Positions 33,531-38,978 of a stretch of DNA of 38,978 nt are shown here, one piece after another. The notes beneath the pieces were generated by a model. That model had not been told where the DNA came from. It saw only the letters and a list, made by a program, of their open reading frames with translations, and ran no database searches. The position numbers and the translations under genes were made by a program. Numbering within the stretch: position 1 is the stretch's first letter; every line of letters begins with the position of its first letter. This DNA is from Chara braunii (Eukaryota > Streptophyta > Charophyceae > Charales > Characeae): assembly GCA_003427395.1 (NCBI GenBank), contig BFEA01000404.1:1468653-1507630 (forward strand), in the 5' to 3' direction.

Positions 33531-33779
33531 GTCACCATTGTTATAATTTGTTACCATCGTTATCGTTATCATGATCATCATCATCATTGCATATGAAGTC
33601 TCTCGCCCACTGACCTGATACATGACATATACAATAGTAACTGGAGTGATGAGCAATATGAGCCGTGGAGTGATTGCAATTGCGACTGCCATGATTCCCA
33701 GAAGCTGGAATGATGTCGCGAGCACACTGCCAAACCGGACGGGTAAATCTGAATCCAGCATGCTCTGGTCGGTTGATGC
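15290..33779 (-). CDS. ABCC/MRP-type ABC transporter, C-terminal half (8 exons)
   Basis: Eight minus-strand exons (33615-33779, 30762-31056, 29901-30015, 27502-27601, 24126-24353, 21941-22018, 16821-16884, 15290-15529) join in frame into 428 codons plus one base. They encode the second transmembrane domain from the STDQS motif onward and almost all of the second nucleotide-binding domain: Walker [11 protein letters not shown]-loop IPQ, signature WSVGQRQ, Walker [12 protein letters not shown]-loop IAHR. This order and these motifs are typical of full-length ABCC proteins, which in plants export or sequester glutathione conjugates and other organic anions, often at the vacuole; the substrate here cannot be told. 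All seven introns are GT-AG and 0.75-5.1 kb long. No stop or frameshift interrupts the exons, so the gene looks functional. The N-terminal half lies to the right and the last exon was not found. Confidence 0.95.
15970..16074 (-). repeat. SINE-like dispersed repeat, copy 2 (inverted)
   Basis: Reading plus: TTGCCGGGGGAATAGAACCGG, then CGCTCCCCAGAATGG, inverted relative to copies 1, 3 and 5. A run of about 18 T follows its right end. Confidence 0.65.
16214..16347. repeat. 67-bp tandem duplication
   Basis: GAAATGACAGGGCAGAATTA at 16214 and GAAATGACGGGGAAGAATTA at 16281; both units continue through CCTCCCTCGACGATGACGAG. Confidence 0.93.
16821..16884 (-). CDS. ABCC exon 7 of 8 in window (micro-exon of NBD2)
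   Basis: 64 bp, found by homology: [21 protein letters not shown] plus one base. It fills exactly the stretch missing between ..TDTEMWQ and [14 protein letters not shown]. Acceptor ..GTGTGCAG, donor GTAAGA, leaving in phase 1. Confidence 0.92.
17282..17629 (+). pseudogene. Unassigned coding-like fragment upstream of SINE-like copy 3
   Basis: A 115-codon frame with charged, helix-prone composition ([20 protein letters not shown]) and a Gln-rich end. A second frame (17636-17830) continues with similar composition ([16 protein letters not shown]), suggesting one interrupted reading frame of a retroelement. I do not recognise the family. Confidence 0.3.
17830..18060 (+). repeat. SINE-like dispersed repeat, copy 3 (long form)
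   Basis: CCTGGCTCCATAGCCATTCT, then CCAGCAAGTC, GGCATTGATTACTTC and CACCCCTCACCCCTGCCT. Shares about 220 bp with copy 5 at 31460-31680, so the family unit is longer than the core. Confidence 0.75.
19757..20317 (-). other. 186-codon ORF of unknown origin
   Basis: Open frame rich in Arg, Lys and Glu with no recognised motif, in the intron on the gene's own strand. A neighbouring minus frame (20405-20731) has similar composition. Possibly a degraded gag or ORF1; it could equally be chance in a pyrimidine-rich plus strand that lacks stops. Confidence 0.25.
20880..20899. other. 9-bp perfect stem with 2-nt loop
   Basis: GCGCATGGG pairs with CCCATGCGC. Outer arms CACTGTG..TGCACAGTG extend the symmetry imperfectly. 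Confidence 0.75.
21377..21430. repeat. 27-bp exact tandem duplication
   Basis: TCTGGGCCAGTGACATTCAC begins at 21377 and 21404; both units are identical. Confidence 0.95.
21941..22018 (-). CDS. ABCC exon 6 of 8 in window (NBD2 helical part)
   Basis: 26 codons, phase 0 at both ends: [19 protein letters not shown] then [19 protein letters not shown] is a hallmark just after the ABCC NBD2 Q-loop. Acceptor ..CCTGCACAG, donor GTAATG. Confidence 0.95.
22180..22957. repeat. GGAT/GATTGGTT minisatellite with ~281-bp higher-order unit
   Basis: Blocks of GGATG/GGGAT words alternate with GATTGGTT/GATTGTTG blocks. GGATAAATGGGTGCAAATGA starts at about 22522 and again at about 22803, in both cases followed by a GGGTGGAT block and then a GATT block, so a larger unit is duplicated. 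Pro/His/Ser-rich minus-strand frames here are repeat products. Confidence 0.9.
22965..23923. repeat. Candidate LTR family, copy B
   Basis: Shares with copy A the blocks GTTGGCATTTTTAGAGGCCC, ATGCAATGATGTTTCCCTCC, GGAGGTACCGGTTGC, GGCGCTGCATCTGGAAGG and the end CAGGATCGTAACA. It starts abruptly at the minisatellite edge, so its 5' part is missing or replaced. Confidence 0.7.
24126..24353 (-). CDS. ABCC exon 5 of 8 in window (NBD2 Walker A)
   Basis: 76 codons, phase 0 at both ends. Begins [18 protein letters not shown]; Walker [10 protein letters not shown] at exon residues 28-36 binds the ATP phosphates. Ends [10 protein letters not shown], so the Q-loop Gln is the last codon before the donor GTATGC. 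Confidence 0.97.
24880..25095 (-). pseudogene. Gypsy integrase fragment (end of catalytic core)
   Basis: The frame reads [20 protein letters not shown], then [17 protein letters not shown]. The QTLR..W...L....YNNS.HSAT.M.P.EL pattern is the end of the Ty3/gypsy integrase core. No catalytic triad or zinc finger is visible. Confidence 0.8.
25144..25341 (-). pseudogene. Reverse transcriptase fragment with altered YxDD motif
   Basis: The frame reads [20 protein letters not shown], then [12 protein letters not shown]. This fits the Ty3 RT catalytic strand (YLDDIL.....H..HL..V...L), with the second Asp changed to Asn. It precedes the integrase fragment in the same orientation, so both are likely remnants of one element with most of pol between them deleted. 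Confidence 0.6.
25350..25620 (+). repeat. Dispersed repeat family 3, copy 1
   Basis: Shares with 34480-34740 the CAGCGCCCA stretch, GCAGACC.TCACCAAT and GGTACGTG-like segments, and CACCCGAAGACCACC. The element class is unknown. Confidence 0.5.
26320..27190. repeat. Candidate LTR family, copy C (divergent)
   Basis: Shares AGGCCGGTAGGCTGGGAAGT-like sequence, GGACATTGGATTCTGG, TTTGAGTTGCAATTAAATGG and the end GACCAGGATCATAACA with copies A and B, but is clearly more diverged. Confidence 0.6.
27502..27601 (-). CDS. ABCC exon 4 of 8 in window (linker to NBD2)
   Basis: 100 bp. Codes for [19 protein letters not shown], then [14 protein letters not shown], matching the IPSE..RPP..WP..G.I linker of ABCC proteins just before NBD2. 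Acceptor ..TTGTCAG, donor GTGAGT, leaving in phase 0. Too short and too interrupted to appear as a long open frame. Confidence 0.92.
28317..29561 (+). pseudogene. LINE-like ORF1 protein with CCHC-type zinc knuckle
   Basis: A 414-codon open frame, antisense within an ABCC intron. The middle resembles plant LINE ORF1 organisation: [20 protein letters not shown], then [16 protein letters not shown], then the knuckle [20 protein letters not shown] (CX2CX4HX6C, at about 28867-28920). The C-terminal part is charged and helical ([20 protein letters not shown]). The first ~50 codons overlap an inverted SINE-like copy (28390-28470), so the true start is uncertain. Upstream plus frames (27864-28430) look like further, interrupted ORF1 sequence. 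No endonuclease or reverse transcriptase follows before exon 3. Could also be the gag of another element class. One N lies at 29163. Confidence 0.6.
28390..28470 (-). repeat. SINE-like dispersed repeat, copy 4 (inverted)
   Basis: GACGCTCCCCAGAATGGACA and CCAGGACCATAAGG are the reverse complement of the core in copy 5. Confidence 0.7.
29901..30015 (-). CDS. ABCC exon 3 of 8 in window (end of TMD2)
   Basis: 115 bp, entered in phase 1 and left in phase 2. Codes for [13 protein letters not shown], a hydrophobic stretch, then [13 protein letters not shown]. The YGL.L and ENKM.SVERI motifs mark the last helix of TMD2 and the linker to NBD2, with the usual 14-residue spacing between them. I chose the donor GTGGGT at 29900 because it restores ..ERIKQYTVIPSE across the junction; the alternative GTACAC donor just downstream would break the frame. 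Confidence 0.9.
30016..30761 (-). other. ABCC intron (exons 2-3), nothing recognisable
   Basis: 746 bp between the two splice sites; no repeat or ORF I can assign. Confidence 0.85.
30762..31056 (-). CDS. ABCC exon 2 of 8 in window (TMD2 cytoplasmic loop)
   Basis: 98 codons plus one base. Starts [20 protein letters not shown] and continues through [16 protein letters not shown], the conserved coupling-helix region of ABCC TMD2, then a hydrophobic helix ([16 protein letters not shown]) and AINPG. Acceptor ..CTATCAG; donor G/GTGAGA, phase 1. Confidence 0.95.
31450..31685 (+). repeat. SINE-like dispersed repeat, copy 5 (long form)
   Basis: GGTTCTGGCTCCATTCCCAT, CTGGGGAGCATTGGTCCGG, CACCGGCAAGTC, CAGCATTGATTACTTC and CACCCCTCACCCCTGCCT; aligns with copy 3 over about 220 bp. 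Confidence 0.75.
31900..31922. repeat. Interstitial plant-type telomeric repeat (CCCTAAA)3
   Basis: Three consecutive CCCTAAA units within an intron. The same short motif (telo-box) also occurs in plant promoters; here it is intronic. Confidence 0.9.
33453..33530. repeat. (ATC)n microsatellite
   Basis: Long ATC/GAT triplet tract about 85 bp inside the 5' end of the intron after exon 1. Confidence 0.95.
33615..33779 (-). CDS. ABCC exon 1 of 8 in window (TMD2 start)
   Basis: Codes for 55 residues, phase 0 at both ends. Begins [17 protein letters not shown], the well-known conserved segment after the ILNR motif of ABCC TMD2, followed by two hydrophobic helices ([11 protein letters not shown] and [15 protein letters not shown]). 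The acceptor is ..TTGCAG before the Ala codon; the donor is CAG/GTCAGT. The preceding exon should end in an ILNR-type motif but is not seen up to the window's right edge. Confidence 0.93.
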
Positions 33780-34867
33780 CTGCAATCATACAACTGCATT
33801 AGCCATTGTCCTCCCTTTTTCCTCTTTTTGTTTTTCCTTTCAGACATGACCTGTGGTCTTCTAGGGGGCAGTAATTAGCCCGTCGTATGCTTAACAGTAT
33901 TTAATTCCCTTGCAGCCTCCATTCCTTGTTCTTCTTCACTGTTCTTCACTCCTTGTTCCTCCTTACTTGTCTTCTACTGAGACATGCGGGCCTTGGGGAA
34001 GGAGATGAAGAGAAACAATAGAGGAGGAGAGAAGATGACATGGAAGAAAAGGAAAAGAGACCAAGAAAGGTAACAGCTAAGAGGAGGCAAGATGGAGAAA
34101 ACAAAGAGGAAAAGAAAATAGAGAAAAGACAAGATGTAAAACAAGGACAGAGAGAGAAAAAGGAAACGGTCGCGGAGGACCATGCCCCCCCCAACGTTCT
34201 TAGGGAACACCAATGTGGGGCACCTTTTGGGTTTGGGATGCTCGAAACAATCCTGTATTTTTTTTTTTTTTTTTGAAGAAAATGCAAGGAAAATAGGCAA
34301 CAGCGAGATGACAATCCAGACCACACCATCACATTGAGAGCCAAACAGTCACACCGTGTCCATAGAGCAGCATTGCACCAATATTACACCAATGGAGGTT
34401 CATAGCACTGAAAAACCAATGTACATGGAGAGCATACTCTCTCCCTTCAACACAAGAGTCCAGTTCCTCAACCCTCACACTTGGCGCTCAGCGCCCAACC
34501 TACTCCTACACAGCTACTACAGACTACAAAAAGACAATGCAACTGTTGACATCAGCAGCAGTCCGAAGTACTTGAAGATGCCGCCCATGCAGACCATCAC
34601 CAATACAAGGTACGTGCCCTCACATCATCATCATCATCATCATCCTTCACCTATCCCCTGACTTCACCCACACCTGTCCTCTCTGTCACCCGAAGACCAC
34701 CCCTGCGCCTCACTATAGTCCAAGCCCACCAGCTATGGTGGCTGGGCTATGGCGCTGCCCTCAGCAGCGCCCTCCTCCTCTGCACGACCGCACGTGTTGC
34801 ACCCCGCCTCCCAGCGCTAGCAGCAGCCTACGAGCATAAGCTCCAGCAGCGCTGTCGAGCGCATCAG
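33780..34867. other. Non-coding, upstream intron of the ABCC gene and repeat family 3
   Basis: Contains a T15 run near 34260, an (ATC)n tract near 34622 and the second copy of repeat family 3 (34480-34740). No preceding ABCC exon was found. Confidence 0.5.
34480..34740 (+). repeat. Dispersed repeat family 3, copy 2
   Basis: See the copy at 25350; common segments include CAGCGCCCA, ATGCAGACCATCACCAATAC and CACCCGAAGACCACC. Confidence 0.5.
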
Positions 34868-36053
34868 CCCTCGCGTGAAAACGAGGGCCCTCCCGACCAT
34901 GTCACGCAAGAGTTTACCTAAAACATAACTTTTAGAGACAATTCGGGAACGACGCATACTGTTTCATGAACCACCGAGACGGACGCGGTTGCTTCGCTCC
35001 TTCGCCGCTCTAGCCGGGTGCGCCAGCTATACATCCCACGGTCCCCTACGACAGGACAGGTTCCCGCGGGGCATAAGCTTGCTTCCGTAAGGGGCTGTCA
35101 CCACCCTTAGGGGCGTATCCCTACCGAGCTACTGATCCACGTGAAGGCTTTTATGTGCAATCACAGAGGTAGATCAGCCGAGGGCGTTTGCTCGTCTCGC
35201 TGCAGTATAGGAATTGTTTGACTAAACACCGAATGAACCCGTGCGTCGTTCGTTCCCTTGGGCGCTGATCTCCCTAGTACGAAACATACGCCGGTTGACT
35301 AGGACAGTCTCAACCAAACGTGAAAACGATCCTTAGTTCCTAGCAATCAAACAACAAAATCCTCATACTTAAAACAAAATCACACAATCCAAATCGTTGA
35401 CTTGATGAGCTGGTCTGCCAAAATGTCTCTTTTTCAACCGTTATGACTGAAAGAACTTTTATATTGTCGTTCCGAGATTATTAATTTAAAGAAATAAACT
35501 AACACTGATTTTCCTATCATGACTACTGAAACTTGTCATAAATAACTCCTTCAAGTAAATACCACTGGCACCATGTAGATCAACAAGTGATATGGTTCCT
35601 GATCGATGTTTGAACTTTTGGTTCTACCACATTTCCGTACCATATACAACTACGTGGAGGAGCGAGTGACAACTTTGTTGGTCGCTTTGTCCTCCTGGAC
35701 AATAATTACTCTTTCTGTTCCACGAAGGATGAAATATCCAACTCTAACACCAAGTTACGCAACGCAGAAATATTTAATCTTTCGCTGCCTTGCTTGACAA
35801 CTTTTTTAGACGTTCGCTTTTCACTTTATCCAGCTTGTTTTTATGCGAACGATTACCCCTCAATGCATAAGCATGATAGTGAAATCATCGGGGTTATCCG
35901 AATACTATCCATCCGGCGGTCCTANCTACATAAAGTGTTTTGTTTTTGTTTTTAGATTACCTCGTGACACCATAAGTTATATGGTTTCCTCAACGGGACT
36001 GAGTCCATGAAAAGTGTTTTCTGAAATCTGAGTGAGATTTCAGAAGACGACGT
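34868..36053 (-). other. Structured non-coding part of the unexplained 34.9-37.9 kb region
   Basis: Begins with a hairpin CCCTCG..CGAGGG (34868-34887). The GC-richer block at 34,890-35,330 has several short self-complementary words; an AT-richer block follows to 36.0 kb. No rRNA, tRNA or group I/II intron core could be recognised. An N lies at 35925. A perfect 11-bp hairpin is at 36019-36045. Confidence 0.4.
36019..36045. other. Perfect 11-bp stem-loop 3' of the unknown ORFs
   Basis: TTCTGAAATCT (36019-36029) pairs with AGATTTCAGAA (36035-36045) around a 5-nt loop. It lies 9 nt past the stop of the third open stretch on the minus strand, a place where 3'-end or stability structures are found. 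Confidence 0.8.
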
Positions 36054-36254
36054 CTAATCCTGGTAAATATCTCGCCCGCCGCGCACCTGTGTCTCCAATA
36101 AATCCAAACGTGCCAGCTCATCGCCGTCGAAAATCAAAGTAGACCTTCGTCCACATCGCGTGACTCTAACAATCCGAGTATTATAGAAGGAGGTCATCCG
36201 AGAGGCTAGTCTCCAAACTATAACGCGGAGAGGTCGACTAAGTCCAAACAGATG
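36054..36254 (-). other. 66-codon open extension after the TGA of the 116-aa ORF
   Basis: Directly after the TGA at 36255-36257 the same frame stays open for 66 codons to a TAG at 36054-36056. The stretch looks protein-like (TLIFDGDELARLDLLETQV). An internal ATG at 36197 would give 47 aa. It may be a separate small gene, the second half of an ORF broken by TGA, or a readthrough extension. Confidence 0.35.
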
Positions 36255-36605
36255 TCAAGTCTCTGTGTCCTGGATCTGGACGACGCCGAAACGCCTACCG
36301 GACGAGGTAATCTTGATACTCACAATGACTCGAGAGAGGCATTGGAGGTTACTCGCGCGGTGGAAATACAAAGTATATCCGTAAAGCTCGTCGGGAGTCC
36401 GAGCCGTGTTGGCTCGGAAATCTGCGCGAGTAGTAGGGAAAAATCCCTCGTCATTTTGAAGCAGTCCGATGAAGCCGAGCCAGTCGATAGAAGATCCATC
36501 CCGTACTCGTAAAAGTCGTCCCGCACTCCTGATGAGATCCTCCTCGTGTGTATCACGAACCAGCAGATACCTCGGGATCGTCAAGTCTCGTCGTGCTCCA
36601 GGCAT
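36255..36605 (-). CDS. Unknown 116-aa protein
   Basis: ATG at 36605, TGA at 36255. The sequence starts MPGARRDLTIPRYLLVRDTH and contains SIDWLGFIGLLQNDEGFFPT and TPDELYGYTLYFHRASN. No signal peptide, membrane segment or family motif that I recognise. It lies 23 nt downstream of the 170-aa ORF on the same strand, a compact arrangement unlike the rest of the window. A GTGAGTATC stretch in its last third could act as a splice donor, so the true C-terminus may differ. Confidence 0.45.
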   Translation of the reverse strand: MPGARRDLTIPRYLLVRDTHEEDLIRSAGRLLRVRDGSSIDWLGFIGLLQNDEGFFPTTRADFRANTARTPDELYGYTLYFHRASNLQCLSRVIVSIKITSSGRRFGVVQIQDTET

Positions 36606-36628
36606 CAACTTATCAGAACGAATTCAAA

Positions 36629-37141
36629 TTAGTTACGTAAAAACTCCTCGAGTTCTTCCGCTTCATTTTCCAATTCATCGTCATATAATGCATCAGCCCC
36701 TATTATTGCGTACCTATTGGCACGTATCCGCTCCGCGTAGTATATGCCAAAAAATGGGCCTTGTCGCTCGTTCAGCCAAAGCACGTAACGGACGTACATC
36801 AACCTTATTTCAGGGATTTCGTCCACTCGTGTGTTGATTTCATAAGGCTGCAACACCACCAGGTTCATATTGACGAAGTGACGCTCAGGCAGTGGCGGTG
36901 CGAACTCGTAATGAAGAATATCCAGGCCGTTATCACTTCGGAAAACAAGTCGTCTGGAGGGTCTTTGCGCGCTACCACCCCAAAATTGCGGAACGTCCTC
37001 CTCAGAATATAATTCTGACGGATTATAAATAAGTTGGCCTACCCTTTCTACCTTCACTCCATCACGCCTTTGGAATTCAACTCTCTCTGCTGCCGCATCA
37101 CGATTGTTGAAAATGAATAGTTTCGTGGTTCCCATAACCAT
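36629..37141 (-). CDS. Unknown 170-aa protein with acidic C-terminus
   Basis: I place the start at the ATG at 37141 (MVMGTTKLFIFNNRD), because it is directly preceded by a strong 3' splice-site sequence (pyrimidine-rich TTCTTTTTCTTTCAG); the frame upstream of it is intron-like. The body is mixed alpha/beta in composition, with PERHFVNMNLVVLQPYEI and IRLMYVRYVLWLNERQGPFF. The end is strongly acidic (YDDELENEAEELEEFL). No catalytic motif, zinc site or transmembrane helix is evident. Family unknown; a foreign, viral-like or host orphan origin are all possible. Confidence 0.5.
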   Translation of the reverse strand: MVMGTTKLFIFNNRDAAAERVEFQRRDGVKVERVGQLIYNPSELYSEEDVPQFWGGSAQRPSRRLVFRSDNGLDILHYEFAPPLPERHFVNMNLVVLQPYEINTRVDEIPEIRLMYVRYVLWLNERQGPFFGIYYAERIRANRYAIIGADALYDDELENEAEELEEFLRN

Positions 37142-37189
37142 CTGAAAGAAAAAGAAGACAAATGTGATTAAGTTAAAACTAAGTATCAC

Positions 37190-37860
37190 TAAAACATTTG
37201 TCTTCCTTCTGGCCCGTGCTTCTTATGGCACGACCAACCTCGTCAGGAGTATCTAAAGGTACTCCGTTCAGCTAGTGAAACATGAGTCGGGTTGCTTGTG
37301 GCGCCAACTCTCCATACGTTAGTGGTACCTAGGGTGACCACTTAAACAGGATTGCTAAGGCAGTTTTCTTTTTTCGCAAGGCGTCAAGAAATAATTTTCT
37401 TCCGTGTGGATGCCTTTTCCATTACCCTAAGAGGTGGTCTGGGATACTCCTCCTCGCCCGAGTACAAAACTCGGATCTCAGAAGTCGGGCCGTCTCCACC
37501 GAATCGGCATAGTATCCCCCCGCAAGGCGGTCCACTCTGAGTCGATAACAAGGTCAGCCCCTAAGGCAACGAACCCCCGCCCAAGATGCCTCCTAGACAA
37601 ATGGAAAGACACCTACACGGCAGACAAGTAGAATCTTGCCGCCTAGCGCCAAAATTAAACTTAGACGAAGAAAGAGGAATCGTAGAAAGATAACATCATT
37701 CACTCTGACAGGCATAGATAGAAGAGGATTATTTGGGAAAGAATGGGTAACCTCAGGAATAAGTCTAAACCAAGTTGAACTTCTCTTCCTTATGCTCGCT
37801 TCGTTTCTCGTCGTCTTCCTTTTCTTTTATTTATAAATAGAACATAAGCACAAAGAAAAG
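37190..37860. other. Possible leader/intron of the 170-aa ORF
   Basis: On the minus strand this precedes the putative splice acceptor. A plus-strand frame (37636-37836) encodes a basic stretch (KIKLRRRKRNRRK) and a C-terminal hydrophobic helix (LLFLMLASFLVVFLFFYL), but it has only a TTG near its start, so I do not call it a gene. Confidence 0.35.
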
Positions 37861-38395
37861 TCAACCATTCTTTCACCGTCATCACCCTTATCCATTTCAG
37901 TCCATTTGTCGTACCTGCAGTCAAAACCCAACGACACACAGACCACCATGCAATCCTTTTCTATTGTCAGACTCCTTGTCATACACGCAAACGCACACAT
38001 TCTCTTTCCTTTTCAATGAATATTCAGTAAAACAGGTCAAAGCAAGTGTGGGTTCACTCAGGTGTGAAGGGGACTGAGTCAATTTAACTGACTGACTGAC
38101 TGACTGACTGACCTTGAGCGAAGTTTGACTGAAGATAATAGCGGCCCACTCAAGAAAAGTCGTATAAAAATTATGCTCCTCTGTCAGTGACAGTTGTCTT
38201 CAGTCGTCGACAAATAATCCACACTCCTCCTTTTACCACAACCACCTGCCACAACGCCTCCTCACTATCTTTTAATAAGCATCGCCGCCACTGATTTTCA
38301 CTGCCACCACGTCACCACGCCATCAAAACTCACGCCACTTCTGATCCCCCACTCCAGCGGCACCTCCCCTATACCAAGGTTTAACTGCCGCTCAA
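37861..38395. other. Non-coding; (GACT)n microsatellite near 38088-38112
   Basis: C/A-rich sequence with no ORF of note; contains about six ACTG units. Confidence 0.6.
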
Positions 38396-38760
38396 TGTAG
38401 AAATATTACCGCCTGTAACCTTGCTTCGCCGCCGTAAAATTTTTGCAGCGCTCCCGCACCACGACTGGTTAAACCCGGGTCACCGTCGATAAGATTCTGA
38501 CTGCGCTACCGCACCCCCGCCGATAAAACCAGAACTGCCGCCTCGAAAATCCGGCAACGCTCTCGCACCACCGTTGAAAAAGTCGGTGCCGCCGTTGCAG
38601 AATTTCGGCAGCACTTCCGTACTACCGCAATAAAAAGTTGGTGCCGCCACTGCAGAATTTCAGCAGCATTTCACCACTACCGCAGTAAAAAGTTGGTACT
38701 ACCGCAGTAAAAAGTTGGTGCCGCCGCAGCAAAATTTCGGCAACACTCTCGTACTACTGC
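38396..38760. repeat. Degenerate ~55-bp tandem repeat
   Basis: GTGCCGCC(G/A).TGCAGAATTTC begins at 38586 and 38641, with related units before (about 38535) and after (38718). One unit carries an extra 22-bp duplication of GTACTACCGCAGTAAAAAGT. About six units are recognisable. The remainder, 38761-38978, shows nothing assignable. Confidence 0.82.
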
Positions 38761-38978
38761 AGTAATAGCCTGTGCCCCTGCCGTAGTACCACAGTGCCAC
38801 TGGGCCTGTCCCGTGGGACCAGCACCAGCCAAAGGGGAAGGGAGCAGAGTGCTCCCTGCCTTGGCTATGGCTGCCCAGTCCTCCTCCTGGTGCTCCTCTG
38901 CAGTCCTCCAGCTCCTCACGTTGCCTCAGTAGCAGCTCCAGCAGCCACAACACTCAAGTGTGCTCGTCACACACTGGC

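Larger units (their letters stand above)
31057..33614 (-). other. ABCC intron (exons 1-2) with SINE-like copy, telomeric tract, (ATC)n
   Basis: Holds SINE-like copy 5, the TTTAGGG-type tract and an (ATC)n microsatellite at 33453-33530 close to the 5' splice site. Minus frames at 32242-32766 and 32667-33125 show no recognisable domain. Confidence 0.8.

Noticed and set aside
34890-35340. rRNA, tRNA or self-splicing intron in the GC-rich block
   Set aside because: Short words such as CCCTAGTACGA recall large-subunit rRNA, but no extended match to conserved rRNA cores, tRNA cloverleaf or group II domain V could be made.

Overview
The window looks like nuclear DNA of a green-lineage (streptophyte) eukaryote. 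It has an intron-rich gene with GT-AG splice sites, a short interstitial TTTAGGG-type telomeric tract, a chromodomain-bearing Ty3/gypsy retrotransposon, many simple repeats and several dispersed repeat families. The gene density and repeat load would fit a large charophyte-like or plant genome, but the species cannot be fixed from the sequence. The window is a draft assembly: it has an 856-base N gap, scattered single Ns, one N-separated exact duplication and one intact library-adapter junction.

Layout. From 1 to 5.4 kb there are only repeats: two long GA microsatellites, tandem duplications, a candidate solo LTR (2576-4054) that carries the adapter artefact, and two strong hairpins. From 5407 to 13360 lies a nearly complete LTR retrotransposon on the minus strand. 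It has a 5-bp target-site duplication (CTTAC), TG..CA LTRs and a polypurine tract. Gag, protease and integrase plus chromodomain are readable, but reverse transcriptase and RNase H are missing and several catalytic residues are lost. From 15.29 to 33.78 kb, also on the minus strand, eight exons encode the second half (TMD2 and NBD2) of an ABCC/MRP-type ABC transporter. I assembled their boundaries and phases by hand and all seven junctions keep frame. The upstream exons are expected beyond the right side of the window, and the last exon was not found.

The introns of the transporter hold degraded mobile DNA: a truncated gypsy RT/IN remnant, a LINE-like ORF1 with a zinc knuckle and no ORF2, two further copies of the candidate LTR family, a GGAT-type minisatellite with a ~281-bp higher-order unit, and copies of a short SINE-like repeat.

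From about 34.87 to 37.86 kb the sequence changes character: few simple repeats, structured GC-richer blocks, and two closely spaced minus-strand ORFs (170 and 116 aa) of unknown family. A third open stretch follows the second ORF in the same frame, and then a perfect hairpin. This is the part of the window I could least explain and the best candidate for something undescribed. The right end (38.4-38.75 kb) is a degenerate ~55-bp tandem repeat.
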